From NCBI GenBank assembly GCA_963575745.1, contig CAUYUJ010017775.1, positions 38,812 to 102,811 on the forward strand: 64,000 bases of DNA. Direction: 5' to 3'. Source of the DNA: Prorocentrum cordatum. Taxonomy: Eukaryota; Sar; Dinophyceae; Prorocentrales; Prorocentraceae. The notes beneath the pieces are model-generated. The model ran no database searches. It saw nothing but the letters and a program-made list of their open reading frames with translations, and had not been told where the DNA came from. Shown here piece by piece: positions 1-11,699 of this stretch. The position numbers were made by a program, and so were the translations under genes. Every line of letters begins with the position of its first letter. Position 1 is the first letter of the stretch.

Positions 1-2090
1 AAGCGTGTTGCCAAATAATTGTCAGATGTGTAAAACATCTGTTGAGCATGGTTTAAACCATGTAAAAGATGTGTGGAACATGTTCAAAATATGTTTCCGA
101 CATTTCAAACACATTTCATATTCAATGATAGGACTGCTAGGGTGTCCATTGTCGTGGCATTCACAAGTCTTGGGCCAGTCTTGGGCCCCCTCACGCACCC
201 CTTGGAGCCCTCTTGGGGCACCTCTGGGGCGATCTCGGGGGTCTCCAGAGCCCTCAGGGCGCCCATTCTGGGCTTCTCTTTGAGCTATCTTGGGCGACCT
301 GGCAGCCACCTTTGTGTGTGTGAAGTCCGCTCGTATCCCCATTCTATATCCTCACATACCGCAGCTGTATCGGCTCAGGTATTGGCATTCACGTACACAA
401 TGCGCTGCTCTCTGCGCAGCCCCCAGGAGAAGGGAGTAGCTATCCTCTTCCTCCTGTGCCTCTACCTACGGACCCTAGTATAGGATCGACTCGACTCCTC
501 GGTCGTATCCCTATACACACAATCTTGAGGCCTCAGGAGCTCATCGAAAGCAACAAGGCGAGAGAACCGCAGTCATGGGAAGACCGTTCTTTTCTGAGGG
601 ATGCGGACTTCTTGGAGGCATCCCTGGGTGGTTCTGTCGTCCCTTGCTTGTCGCGGTCTTGTGGCTCGTGGGGATCATGTTGGAGGCTGCCTGGCGGCCT
701 GGAAAGACCAGGTGGCCGCGTGTGCCGCGTCCGGGAGGCCTCGCAGACAATGTCGGCGCACACCTGGCAGCTTTTCGGGCTGCTCCTGGGAGTTCCGGCA
801 TCCTACCGGGGAGACGGTCCGGATACGGTACTCGCCGGATACCTGCATTGTGCTCTCCTTCCCAGGACCTCCAGGGCCCCCCCACAGGGCCCCCCCACAC
901 GCGCGAGTTGGCAATATACATATTTTGGCTCTTCTTGCCAGAGATTCTAGCACGTATTCGGCTCGGTGGGCGGTATCATATTTCGCTGCATCATGTTCAC
1001 GTCGCCTTTATGCTCCTGCGTTTCGACCTTGTATCTCTGTTCTGATGCTTCTCGTTCGTAATTTTGTTCCCCCCTACCTTTCAATGTTACTTATTTGTGT
1101 TCTGTGTTCTTTACTTGCTTCTTTGCCTGCTCTGTGTTCATTCATTGCTTGCTTTGCTGCTCGCATCGTTGATGTTTATGTAGTTCATTGCATGCTTGTT
1201 TTTTGACACCAGCTGCTGGCTGGAGTTGTAGTTACCATCCCTTTTTACCTGCGTCTCGTGCGCACCATCAGGATCATACTCAGGATCGATTGCACGCGGA
1301 GTGCAAGGAGCCGAAGGAGTACAAGAGGACCTTTGCGCTGCTTGTGAAGTTCTGCACGGGTGCATCGTATTTCCCTAGAAGTGATAATATGTATCGAAGG
1401 CAACGTGCCCGACAGTTTTTTTTCCATCCTCCCCCATATCTTCGACACTTCCTCCCCCTCCGCCTCCTCCTTCTCCTTCTCGCTGTTACTCTTTCTCCCT
1501 TCTCATCCCTCCTCGGTGTGTGTACTCTGTCTCCAATGTTTTGTTTTTAGATGTCAGCCGTTCTGGGTGTCTGGTACGAGGACCGCACGTACGATGTATG
1601 GATGAAAGGGACGCCTTGCTTATTCATCCAGACCACGCGTTCCTCTGAAACTCACTGGAGTCGATCGTCGCTAGAAATGTTGTTTTGTCGTGATGCTTGA
1701 GGCAGCATGATTGATTTTTGTTGCCGCATTGTCGGGGGCAGTCTTGTGGTTCATTTGAGTCCTCTGTGGGGTAAGTATGTGAGGCCTCTCTGGGACTCTT
1801 TTGGAAATATGTTGGCAACCTCTTGAGGCTCCCTTGAGGCTCCCTTGGGGCCCTCTTGGGACTATCAGGGGCCCTGTGGGCTTTCTCCGCGACATACTAT
1901 GCTTCTCCTGGAGTTTCTTGGAGGCGTCATAGGACTATCCTGGAGGCCTCTTAAGACGACTTGTGAAAGCATGACGTCTTTGTTGGATCCTCTTTGGTCT
2001 TTGTTAGGGTGCTGTGACGAAGCGACGAGGTAGAACACTAAAGGTCTACAACCCTCTGTTGTCGTTTTGTCTTTTTGGTTTGTGCGCGCA

Positions 2091-2145
2091 AGTGAGCGAG
2101 TGAGTGAGTGAGTGAGTGAATGAGAGAGCGAGTGAGTGAGTGAGT
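2091..2145. repeat. (GAGT)n microsatellite
   Basis: This is a short tandem run of GAGT with a few interruptions. The spurious Ser/Leu/Thr/His-rich open frames on the minus strand here come from it. Confidence 0.85.
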
Positions 2146-2210
2146 GTCCTGCAAGTACTGTCGCAATTGACGAGACACCGCTGGGTGGTATTCGTCGAAA
2201 GGTCACCGAT

Positions 2211-2296
2211 GAGCGGCCCCTCAAAATTGCGAGGCGCACTTGGGCACTGCTTGCCGAACGGCCCCTTCAAAACTGAAGGGTGCATTGGGCACTCTA
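2211..2296. repeat. Two-copy ~45-bp tandem duplication
   Basis: Two adjacent diverged copies share the order CGGCCCC-TTCAAAA-GGGCAC. The first ends near 2248 and the second near 2292. No coding role is apparent. Confidence 0.6.
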
Positions 2297-4129
2297 GGTT
2301 CAACGTCCCCGTGACGGCGCACCTCGATGTGCACGATCTCAGTTCGAAGGGCGAAGCAGGTTGCCCGCTGCGCGAGAGAGTTTATCATCACTTGTAGCAA
2401 GGCCTTCTTGGAGCCTCTCATGGGTCTTTTGGTCCCTTTTTTGTTCGCGTGGGGCCAATTGGATCCACTTCGGGCCCCCGTAGACTTTCGTTGGAGCCTG
2501 ACGCCATGGCGACGGCGTGAGACACGAAACGTCGAGAATCATAATATTTTGAACATATGCCTCGCACCCAAAGGCCGCCCAATTACCACGCTCAGGGTGT
2601 CGAGTGTAGAAACAGTTTCGGGTAGAAAGCCTACATGATGCTCTCATGCGCGGGTGTGTTACTGATCTGTTGTGCTGTACGCCCATTGTAAGGTTCGAAG
2701 GTGCCCACGGCGAGTCACCGCCGCCCCCTACTCTGTGAAGACGAACGTGCATGCTGGATGTGCCCACGTCAGACAACAACATATGTAGAAACCGGCAACA
2801 TCTGTTGTTGGGGGCTCTTGAAATCGTCTTCAGAAGGGCTTCTTCTGTTCGACGTCTGTTGGTGCCCTGATTGGATCATGGAGCCATGTTGGCGCATGTT
2901 GGGGCGGCCTCGGGAGTGCCCCGAACCGGGCTTGGAACAGTTGGTGGTCAGTGGTTGCTTTGGAGTTATCCTAGCCAGGCCTTGGGCTGTATGGGGGCGA
3001 TCTGCAATTGTTTCGGGGCCGCTGTAGGGTGTTCTAGGGAGCCTCTTCGACTGGCTGGAAGCCGTCTGGATCGGCTTCTTGAAATTTCGTGCGCAAGCGT
3101 ACTTAGAGCGCATGCGTAGTGTAATGCTGTTTCCCCGCCCGAGTGAAATAGCGAGAGAGAAACCATCGGAGAGGACAGCGCGGAAGAGGATTAGCAGGGT
3201 TGGAAGGTTCGTTGTGGCTTCGCCGAGCCCCCAGGGGACCCGAAAGCTATCCAAAGGGCCCCACGAGGGCACCGGACACCACAAGAGCTCTAAGATGGCT
3301 CTCAGAGGCTTCCAGATGGCCCCGCATTTTTTGGCGGGGCTGCTTATATGTCCTTCATTTTGGCCAGTGCCATTTGTTTTACTTATGCAGCGCGGCTGCC
3401 CTTCTCATGACAATCCGCCCAGGAATCTTCTCCTTGTCTAGATTGGCTGGTGGGGTTCGATACGCGAAGTGTCAAGGATGCCCCTCAAGAACGAATAGGC
3501 GCCGAAAGTGTTGCCAAAGAGGCACGTTTTACGGTCTGATAGCGCAAACAAGGTAGGGCCATGCTGGGCGATATACTTCGCACAATGAGCTGCCGAAGAA
3601 GGTATGCCTAGGCAAGGCAAGCCACGGAGTGGCATGGCAACGCGTGTCAAAGTACATATCAACAAAGACACGTATTGCGAAGCGCGGCACGGCAAGGCAA
3701 GGTCAGGCATGACAAGCCGAAGCATGGCAAGCCCGAGCAACAAAGGTCGAGGTGGAGGAAGGCACGCTAGACGCTAATCCTTCTCTTCCTCCTCCCCCTC
3801 CGTCCCCTCCTCCCCTCCCTCCCTTGCGCGCCAGACGCGTGCAAACTTGCATGGCTGGCAAGCGCAGCTCTTTGAAGACCCCGAGATTGCACTGGTGCAG
3901 TCTGGCTGGGGCCCCGGATTACAGACGGGCAGTTTCACCGAGAAGGTAGGTTTGATGGTACATCTCATTTGCCACACCAATACATCTCTAGAAAGGCATA
4001 CGCAAGAAAGGCACTAGCTTGTCCAGTTGATATCGCAACATTTGGACAGGCTTGTTTCGGTGCGTGCCAGGTCGCGGTCGCGATGCAGAACGAGCCTCTG
4101 AGTGGCTCGTTCTGCATGCCGCTTTCCGT

Positions 4130-4265
4130 CTTGGCGTCGCTCAGACGCGTGCATCGTTTCTCGGCGATGACCATCGAGGAGCACTGGGGACCATCTTGCG
4201 CAACGTGAGCGCACGACGTCGAAGCATGCACGGGGAATGGACGTCCGAGCAGTGGCCAGTGCCGT
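4130..4265 (+). repeat. Interspersed repeat, copy 1 (partner at 28207)
   Basis: This segment and 28207-28350 share an ordered set of blocks in the same orientation: a CTTGGC-TCGCTC block, a TCGAGGAGCA block and a GGGAATGGACGTCCGAGC block. They are diverged copies of one interspersed sequence. No protein-coding frame is shared convincingly. Confidence 0.6.
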
Positions 4266-4440
4266 CTTCTGTGCGAGGACCGATTACGCGGGGGCATTCG
4301 GCCCGGAGAAGATCTTCTGCTGCCGCACCGCCCTGCAGGTTGTCGAGGACATCAAGTACCGCTGCACCGAGGAGCCCGCCCGCCGCTCTCCGTGCCTGCC
4401 TCGAAGCCCGTCTGCCCCACCGCCCCGCACCCTTCCTCAT

Positions 4441-4683
4441 TCCTATAGTCCTACCACGAAATGTTATTAGATGTTCTTAGAACCCCAAAATGTTCCGAAT
4501 AGCCTGTAGTCCCGAACTGTTCTCAGAACCCCGAAGTGTTCTTATAACAAAAACAATGTTCTTAGAACATAACCCCGACGTGATAAAACAAGACAGACTC
4601 CGCCAGACATGTTCTTAGAACATTTCGTGGAAACCACAAAAGGTTCTTAGAACATTGCTTGGTAGGGCTACAGGCTATAGCCG
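4441..4683. mobile_element. Palindromic MITE-like element, family II
   Basis: The left end (CTATAGTCCTACCACGAAAT, then GTTCTTAGAAC) is the imperfect inverse of the right end near 4642-4681 (GGTTCTTAGAAC, then GGTAGGGCTACAGGCTATAG). The interior carries several more copies of the self-complementary motif GTTCTTAGAAC. At ~240 bp with ~40-bp terminal inverted repeats and no ORF, it looks like a non-autonomous element. A TA within the terminal CTATAG could be the target duplication, but this is not proven. Confidence 0.65.
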
Positions 4684-4736
4684 AGCCAGGACGCTTCGCC
4701 ACTGCTTGATTCCCCGACGACACGCCACTGTAGCGG

Positions 4737-4872
4737 GTACTCACTAATGGGTACTTTGGAGATGTGCTGAAAGTTGTCGCTGTAGGGTATTTTTCTGGCA
4801 TTGCAGCGTGGCCCACACCGGGGAGGGTTGGGTTCGCCAGGCCATTGGCCAAAGTACCCGTTAGTAGAGTCC
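4737..4872. mobile_element. Short terminal-inverted-repeat element, family III
   Basis: The left arm at 4737-4759 (GTACTCACTAATGGGTACTTT) matches the inverse of the right arm at 4849-4872 (AAAGTACCCGTTAGTAGAGT), with mismatches near the outer end. The ~136-bp unit has no coding capacity. Its size and arms resemble a MITE. It lies about 50 bp beyond the family II element and has a different arm sequence. Confidence 0.6.
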
Positions 4873-5118
4873 CCGTTAGAGGGGCGGTGACGTCCGCCTG
4901 TTCGTCCATCCAGCTCTGGTTGTCCCTCTCATTTGGTCCGTCTGCATGCCTTGCCCTGTCTGTCGAAGACTCGGCACCAGCATAAAAACTTTCGGAGGGC
5001 CGCGTGGACCTCTCAGACAGACGCCATGACCTCCCCGGCGGCGCCCCCCGGCGCCGCCCCCAGCGTGCTCCGCCGTTCCCTGAGGGTCCCGGGGCTGCCG
5101 CTCGAGTCGCTCATCCTC

Positions 5119-5274
5119 ACCCCCCCTCTCCCTCTCCCTCTCCTCCTCCTGCTCCTCCTCCTCCTCCTCCTCCTCCTCCTCCTGCTCCTCCTCCTCCTCC
5201 TCCTCCTCCTCCTCCTCCTCCTCCTCCTCCTCCTCCTCCTCCTCTCTTCCTCCTCCTCCTCCTCCTCCTCCCTG
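5119..5274. repeat. (TCC/CTC)n microsatellite
   Basis: This is a long CTC/TCC trinucleotide tract with a few point interruptions, followed by C-rich runs to about 5360. It generates poly-Leu, poly-Pro and poly-Arg frames that should not be read as genes. Confidence 0.9.
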
Positions 5275-5551
5275 GCAGTCTGCCCCCCCCCCCCCCTCCT
5301 CTCCCCCCCGGCGGGCTTCGCGGCCCCGGGCGCCGCGGGCCTCCCCCCCCCCCGCAGGAGTGCACCGACGCGCACCCGTGCTGGAAGTCCATGGAGAAGA
5401 AGCGCCGCCCCCGGCGGCCGAGGCCGGGCGAAAGGGGGGGATTGGGAAAGGGGGGGTTTAAAACGACGCGAAGATCGGGACAAGAAAGGATCGGGAGAAC
5501 GCGAAATCTCTGAGCATCGGCGGGTTTGGAGGATGTATTGGGCGCCGCGGC

Positions 5552-5606
5552 CGCTCCAGAGCGTTCCGGAACGCTCTGAGAGCGCTCGGGAACGCTCTGG
5601 AGCGAT
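5552..5606. repeat. GGAACGCTCTGAGAGCG foldback repeat
   Basis: The ends CGCTCCAGAGCGTTCC and GGAACGCTCTGGAGCG are perfect inverse complements, so this 55-bp stretch can form a hairpin. Diverged relatives with the same GGAACGCTC/CTCCAGAGCG vocabulary lie at 9010-9060 and 34515-34575, followed at both places by a similar CGGCGCCCGA-GC-TCC segment. Confidence 0.65.
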
Positions 5607-5915
5607 TTATCCCGATCCTAGCCCTGCTTTAGGGGTTACGAGATCTGCTGCGTGCAGCTGCTTTCGGCCCCACCGAGGGGCCCATTCCTCGATACATGGG
5701 CGCCTCCCGGCGCCGGGAGGCGCCGGGAAAGTCAGCCACGTGAGCTGATTCTCTACCCCGTCCTTTGCTATCCCCCCCTTTCGCCCGGCCCGACAGCGGT
5801 CGAGGCCATCCTCCCCAGGTCCCTGACCCCCAGGGGGGGGGTTGCCCGGAGGTTCCCTGGGGTCTCCGCAGGCCCAGCAAGCGCCGGAAATCGGGTGGGA
5901 GCATTTTTTGTTTTT

Positions 5916-5917
<2 letters not shown>

Positions 5918-5952
<35 letters not shown>
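5918..5952. repeat. (TA)n microsatellite
   Basis: This is an uninterrupted TA dinucleotide run of about 35 bp. Confidence 0.95.
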
Positions 5953-5958
<6 letters not shown>

Positions 5959-6066
5959 GCCTGTAGGGGGACAGGCCCGACATAACCGTGGGCCTGACAA
6001 GTGCTCGAAATCGGGAGCCTTGAGACGGGCGTTCATGCAGACGGGGGTCAGACATAGGCGGCCAGA

Positions 6067-6160
6067 GCCTGCAGGATCCTGCAGAGCCAGGGGTGCACTG
6101 ACCCAGGTTTTAGCGCGCAGTATCTTACAGGATCCTGCAGGTTCTTGCAGGATCCTGCAA
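6067..6160. repeat. Repeated palindrome TGCAGGATCCTGCA
   Basis: Three copies of a short self-complementary word based on CAGGATCCTG occur within about 95 bp (near 6068, 6128 and 6147). No gene is associated. Confidence 0.6.
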
Positions 6161-6784
6161 GGCCTGACTGACTCGGGTTTGCATTGGCCCTGTTCAGTGC
6201 GTCCCCGAATAAACATCCGAAACTCGACCCTCCAGGATCGAGGGCGACACTTGGCAACTGGAGGAGGTGGAGGAGGGGGTAGGGCTGGAGGGATGTCGCG
6301 GCAGGCGTCGGGTGTGCTTTGGTGCGTCTCCAGCGGTCTTCAAAATTCAGACTGCCCGGGCGTGCTGGCTTCCAGACAGCGGCCCTAGATCGCCCCACGC
6401 AATCTCGAGAGCCCTGACGCAAAAGGGCTCCCACGGTGCCTCGCGTGGCGAGGTTGCCCATTCTGCCGCCAGCGGTCGAGCCAGCACCCTTTGCTGCAGG
6501 TGCATCTGGGGTGGCCGCGGTCTGCCGATCGGGCCGGGCCGACCGCGACTGAACGAGGGCGAGCCTTCGCTCGCTGAGGTACTGCCCGATGTACCTGAAG
6601 GCGTACCAGAAAGAGGCCCCGCCAGATGGGGCACCCACGGAGGGATGCCAGGGGAGGGAGGGCGCGGAGCTGCAGGGAAGCACAGCCCAGGTGACGTGGC
6701 ACGGGAGGCGACTGGAGAGGCCAGCGCCTCGGCAGGACTCCCGCACCTGCCTTCCTTCAGTCGACCCGCATGGTAAGGATGAGC

Positions 6785-6850
6785 GACTTTCCCGAGGCTA
6801 CCCTTGCATCCTTGCCTCCTCGGCCTATCCTGGGCCACATTGCTTGGCCG
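6785..6850 (+). repeat. Short interspersed repeat (partner at 63119)
   Basis: The block TACCCTTGCATCCTTGCCTC followed by CTCGG-CATCCTG recurs in the same orientation at about 63119-63170. It is a short, noncoding, clearly duplicated segment. Confidence 0.6.
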
Positions 6851-6948
6851 CGCCCCGCTCGAAGAGCTTCGAAATGGCCTTCCAAGGACCTTGCATTTTT
6901 ATCGCGCACCCTTCTGGTACGGGCCGATGGTGCCCATCGGTCGCTGAA

Positions 6949-7116
6949 AGTAGGTATTTTTGGATTCCCAGGTTCCATCATCTTGGAGCTCCTTCCTACT
7001 TTAATGATCGAGTGGCTTCACCTTTTCCGTCCTGCTTCGGGGGCGGACGGAACCCAATCTATTTTCAACGCCTTCCTACTTCATGTTTCTACCTACTTCT
7101 TCCGACCGATGGGTAC
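6949..7116 (+). repeat. Interspersed repeat, copy 1 (partner at 15830)
   Basis: This segment is highly similar to 15830-16030. Both contain GTATTTTTGGA, ATGATCGAGTGGCTTCACCT, CAACGCCTTCCTACTTCATG and TACTTCTTCCGACCGATGGG in the same order. It is one of the best-conserved dispersed repeats in the window and codes for nothing recognisable. Confidence 0.8.
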
Positions 7117-7383
7117 CCTCTTGCCGGGCCGGAGTGGGAGGCAGGAAGAGAAGGATGCGGGGGGATGAGCAGGGCCGGCGATCGCCGTAAGGTTCGAGGC
7201 AGGCCAGGGCGGCGCTCTCGCCTCTGTGGAGCGGCCGCGCCGCCGGCAGCCCGCCGTTGCCAGCGAGACTCAGGTTCGATTCAATTTCGTTTCAGATCGA
7301 CGCACGCTCGACGGAGAATTGACGCATGAGTGGATCGCGTGGCTCCAGGAAGGCTCCCAGAACGAGCACGTGAGGTGCGGGGG

Positions 7384-7612
7384 GAGGAGGAGTAGCAGGA
7401 GTAGCAGGAGGAGGAGGAGGAGGAGGAGGAGGAGGAAGAGGAGGAGGAGTACAGGGCGAAGAGGTAGGTGTCATTGCACAGTTCAAAAACAGGAGGTGTA
7501 GGAGAGATAGTAGTTGCAGTAAGTAGGAGGACGAGGAGGAGGAGGAGGAGGAGGAGGAGGAGGAGGAGAGGAAGAGGACGAAGGGTAGGAGGACGACGAA
7601 GAAAGAAGATGG
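7384..7612. repeat. Two (GGA)n microsatellites with short spacer
   Basis: GGA-rich tracts at 7384-7452 and 7529-7612 are separated by about 75 bp of non-repetitive sequence. Charged and Pro/Ser-rich frames through them are low-complexity artefacts. Confidence 0.85.
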
Positions 7613-8289
7613 CACGGCGGGAAAAGGCACCGTCGCATCGGCACGAGTCGTGGGCCTCGCGGAGGTCTGTGCAGGCCAGGCCTCAGCTGTGCCGAGGGCG
7701 CGGGTCGGCCCCCGACAGGGCCGCCGCGAGGACCTGCCCAGGTCCAGTCGCAGTCCGCTTCGATCCCGCGGACTTCGATCCGACCCGACGCGGTGCCGTT
7801 CCTCGCCCAGCACTCTGCAGGGGCCGAGCCCGCTCCGCGATCCCACTCGCTCCGATCCCAGTCCGATGCCGCGCCGGCTCGGGCGCGAACGCAGCCGTTC
7901 TCGGTCCGATCCGCTTCTGCGATGCGTTGCAGCTCGGGCCTGCCAGGCAGGTCGGGACAGCCCGTGCGAAGCGAGGCCGACAGGCCGACCTTGGCACGGG
8001 GGCTGCCCTCCTGCGCCGCGCGTCGGGCGCTGCAGAGGGCATCGGGGGCGGCGCTCCTGGGTTGGGAAGGGTGCAGACGCCCGTCAGGAGGAGTGCATCG
8101 TGCGTGGAGCAGGCGGGAGGCGGAGCTGAGGCTTCGCGGGAGCCACGTGGCCTCCTGCACGGAAGGCTCGCACGGGATCCACACGCGGCCCCCTCCCAGT
8201 ACATCGGGTCCCCCCCTCCGTCTGCACACAGAAATCCAAGCAGGCCTTCGTGCAAGCCGCCCCTTCATTCTCGTGCCAGTCTCTGCAGA

Positions 8290-8660
8290 CATGGGGGCGG
8301 TCAGAGGACGAATATGGAACAGGTCTTATGCACAGACGTTTGAGGACCTGCTAAGTGCATGTCCTTGGATTCGAATTTCTCCTGAAGGGCATGGGGGGAT
8401 TGTGCCGGTCACGTTGCTGTCATTCGATTGAGCAGGGCGGCTCCTGTTGTACAGGCGCGAAGATTATGCGGAGCACGCCCAACAACAACTACCACCACGA
8501 CCACGACTACGACTACGTTTACGACAGATCTTTTTGCCAATGTGAAGAGCCCTGAGGATATTCATGTTGATATAGGCTTCAGAGGTGGGACGCCAGATCC
8601 CCTACAATGGTGTTACGACATGTGCGAGCAGAGCGTTCAGGAGCCACCGTACATTCCCCA
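8290..8660 (+). other. Exon-like segments of unrecognised gene (low confidence)
   Basis: Two stretches on the plus strand read more like protein than their surroundings. Positions 8290-8428 encode a peptide with the core YAQTFEDLLSACPWIRIS and end in a stop. Positions 8520-8660 encode LFANVKSPEDIHVDIGF and then DPLQWCYDMCEQSVQ. Codon choice is less GC-extreme than in neighbouring DNA, and the second is preceded by an AG that could be a splice acceptor (ACGACAG). They are in different frames with a stop between them, so splicing or decay would be needed to join them. I do not recognise the family. They may be remnants of a retroposed gene or chance open frames. Confidence 0.25.
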
Positions 8661-9110
8661 GCTCTGTCACTGCATGCATTGCTTCCTTTTTGGACCGCCT
8701 GTGTGCTTTCTCCGTTAGTCTGTGTGGTGACTCGACGATTCACTCAGCGAGCAGCGCTGCCCATACAGTACACGGTTGCTCCACCCACGGAGCTTACACA
8801 ACGCCACAGGCGCACGTCATCCGAGCGGCGGCGCGCTCCAGACCGGGCCTCGCCTGCGGCGCTCCTCTCGCCTGCGGCAGAATGCCAGCGGAAGGCCGTT
8901 GGAAGTGAGAGCGAAGCGCCAGCATGTTTGGACTCGGGGCTTTTTGACTTTGGCCACGTCGGCCACGCGAGGCCGCGTCGGGCGGCGCCAGGACCAGGGT
9001 AAGTCGTTGCAGAGCATGCTGGAACGCTCTCGGAGCGTCCTGGAGCGCTCTGGAGCTGTCGCGGCGCCCGATGCGTCCTCCAGTACCGCTGGACCTCAGA
9101 GATGCCCGAG

Positions 9111-11690
9111 GTGTCCCGGCCAGATTCTGTCCCAGTCCCGGCTTCGTCTCACAGTGCTGAGGTCCCTGCTCGTTGCACGTGTGTTCACACAGCACGGGTC
9201 TGGTCGGGCTGCCGCGCACATCTGCCTCTCCGCTCTCGAGCACTCCTCGCAGCAGCGCCGCCCAGGGCGGCACGGCGGTGTCCTCTGCGTGGCCTGGCCG
9301 GCCTGGTGCCTCTTGAGGGGGGGGGACCTCCCCGAGAGGCTTTCTTTGGGGCCTCTTTCGGGAAGCCGTCCTGGGATCGCTGGGCCATCTTGGGGGGAAG
9401 TCCAGGTCACCCGTAGGGACGCGAAGATAGCCGCGCATCGCGCGTCGCGGTCTGAGCGAGAGCTGTTGCCCTTCTCCCAGTGGGCGGCACGAGGACGCGA
9501 AGTCTTGTGTGCCGTTGGTCGGGGGGCGCCCAGGAGAGTGATGAGGTCCAGGGGTGTGTGGATGTTATGGCTGGGGCCATACAAACTCCCACCTGTCAGG
9601 CTCCCTCTTCTGCTTTCAAGACGTGCACTCGCCCCCCTCGTCCGCGCACGTGCCTCGGGCCATGATGCGCTAACCCACTCTTCTTCCTGGCCCCCCTCTT
9701 CGGCGCACCCGAGTCGGGATTGTATTCTGGGGCTGCCTTGGGAGCCCTTCGGGCGGGCTCGGGCCTGACTGAGACTGCCTCGTTGTCATTGTGCTATTGG
9801 CTGTCTTGGGGCTCTGGGGGCCACCGACTCGGGGGGCATCCGTCTGGAGGCCATCCATCGGCTGCTTGAGCTTGCGGGTGTGGTACTTCAAAAGCATGCT
9901 ATATGATGTAAGTGGCTTGCCTGTCTTTCACTGCGTTTTTCTGCACTCCATGAGCCTTCTCAGGGAGCGTGGGATAGGTGTAGCTGCATTTCACGCCTCC
10001 TAGGTACAGCTGCGGATCTCGGGGCTCAGCAGGGGGCTCCCGGCCGACTTTGTGGGAGCGTCTCGGTAAGGCTCGGAAATGGGATAACTGGCAGCTGTGC
10101 ATACGCTTGCCGAGTGCGGCTGGGTGGCTCGGTGTCTGGGGATGGTCCGATAGTCGACCTCAGGAGCCCCTGGGGTTAACTTCGACATAGCGGGTTTGCT
10201 CAACCTGGGCTTTACATCCAAGGCATCTTGGTCTCTCGCGCACGCCCTTATCAGCTTCTGGATCTCAGCGTGCAGGCGGCAGCCAGTGCCGAAGGGGCAG
10301 CCACTGCCGAAGGCAACGATTCCAGGATCCTGCTCTCAGTCGATACTTCGCGCTGGTATTTTCCCTCGCCGCCTCTCCGACGGGTCGTCTGCCGCTCTCT
10401 TCGCGGGGCTGACTTGCTCACGTCCAGCGCTACCCCAGGAAGTACACGGAGACATACCTGGGATGTGCGATCAGATCGTGGACACTCTGTGCAAGTCCTT
10501 CTGCGAGCGAGCAGGACCGCGTCGTCGTCTTCTCTTATTCTGCGCCCAAGGAAGTGGGCAGCGATGCCATCGCGTTAGGCGTCAGTGGCCGTCGGGTGGC
10601 CCCGAGAAATCCTCCTTGCTGCTCTGATTCTTACAGTTCTGAGTGCCGATCCAGTTTTCGATTCTGTCTTCTGCGAGAGTGCCACTTGTCGATATTACCT
10701 GGCACCACACTTTCTCGGGGACCCTTCCTCAAGTACTTGTCAAGTGCGACGCGCACTTCGCGTTTTTTTCGGGAAGTCCTCGCCCAGTTCGACGGAGGCC
10801 CACACACTTTGTTTTTGCGCTCTGATTCCCTTCAGCTTGCCTTCAGCTTAAGTGTTTTTTCTTTTCGATAGCCTTTAGCTTGCTTCGATGATTGCCCTGA
10901 GCTTCCTCCGAGTTGTCCTCATCAGCTCTCCTGTCGCTTGCTTGTCGCTGGGCTCTTCGCTAGCCCCTAGCTTGCTTTTGATTTGCCCTTCCCTCCGGCT
11001 CTGGCTTGATTTGGACTTGCTTCTAGCTTGCCTTATCGTTTACCTGTCGCTTGTCCTCTTGATGCGCCTTTCACTTGTCTTTGACTTGGTAACGCGATCG
11101 TTTGTTCGCTACGATTCCCCAGGCGTTTTGTAGAGACAGCTGCCATATTCTAGTTCGTTGTTCATGGGGACGGCTGCATTTCGTTATGTGGCGATGCAAA
11201 CTGTCAGTGTTACTAGCGATGCTGAACAATCGAGGAAGTCTTTGTCAACGATGCTGCCGTGACTAATGTCATTTTCTCATGATGCTTCCCCCACGCGCCA
11301 CATCGCGATCTCTTTGACCTCGTCGCTAGCTTTTGACACTCACGTCATCACGGGCAAGCCTCAGGGATGGGCCCTGAAGAGCTCGGGCTGGCAATGCATG
11401 GCGATCTTGGCTCACCCGATTCACTCGATCATCCAGCAGATTTGAAGATTCATCTCTGGGCTCAGACATTGATCCCCACATGTCCACAAGTCGGTGCTCA
11501 GGTATGGTCAACCAAGGAGTAGGATTGGCCAGAATCGTCGTGCTGCGAGCTATGGACCGAAATCTGGATGTGAAGGACAGGTAAGGGGAGGGCAAGGGAA
11601 GGGAGGGAAGGGATGGAAGGGAATGGGATGGACCATACCATTGTTCCCGAGCTAGGCTTTGCTTTGATGGGTGTTATTTGTTTATGAGGA
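9111..11690. other. Noncoding stretch with pyrimidine-rich imperfect repeats
   Basis: No supported gene is visible. Positions 10840-11100 are an imperfect repetition of the word GCTTGCTT/GCTTGCCTT, giving a T-rich strand. Several open frames near 10196-10870 look ordinary for this base composition and show no motif I can name. Confidence 0.5.
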
Positions 11691-11699
11691 GCCCGTTCG

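Larger units (their letters stand above)
1..4440. other. Noncoding stretch, no recognisable gene
   Basis: I see no conserved protein or RNA gene here. Open frames are short and overlap on several strands, as expected in GC-rich noncoding DNA. A short copy of the gggcctcttgggg-type minisatellite lies at about 170-300. Its tail motif (CATCGAAAG followed by AAGGCGAG) recurs at 524-563. An imperfect GGCAAGGCAAGC-type repeat lies at about 3600-3740. Confidence 0.6.

Noticed and set aside
5013-5748. Long frames across the CTC tract
   Set aside because: Low-complexity poly-Leu, poly-Pro and poly-Arg from a microsatellite, open in several frames at once.
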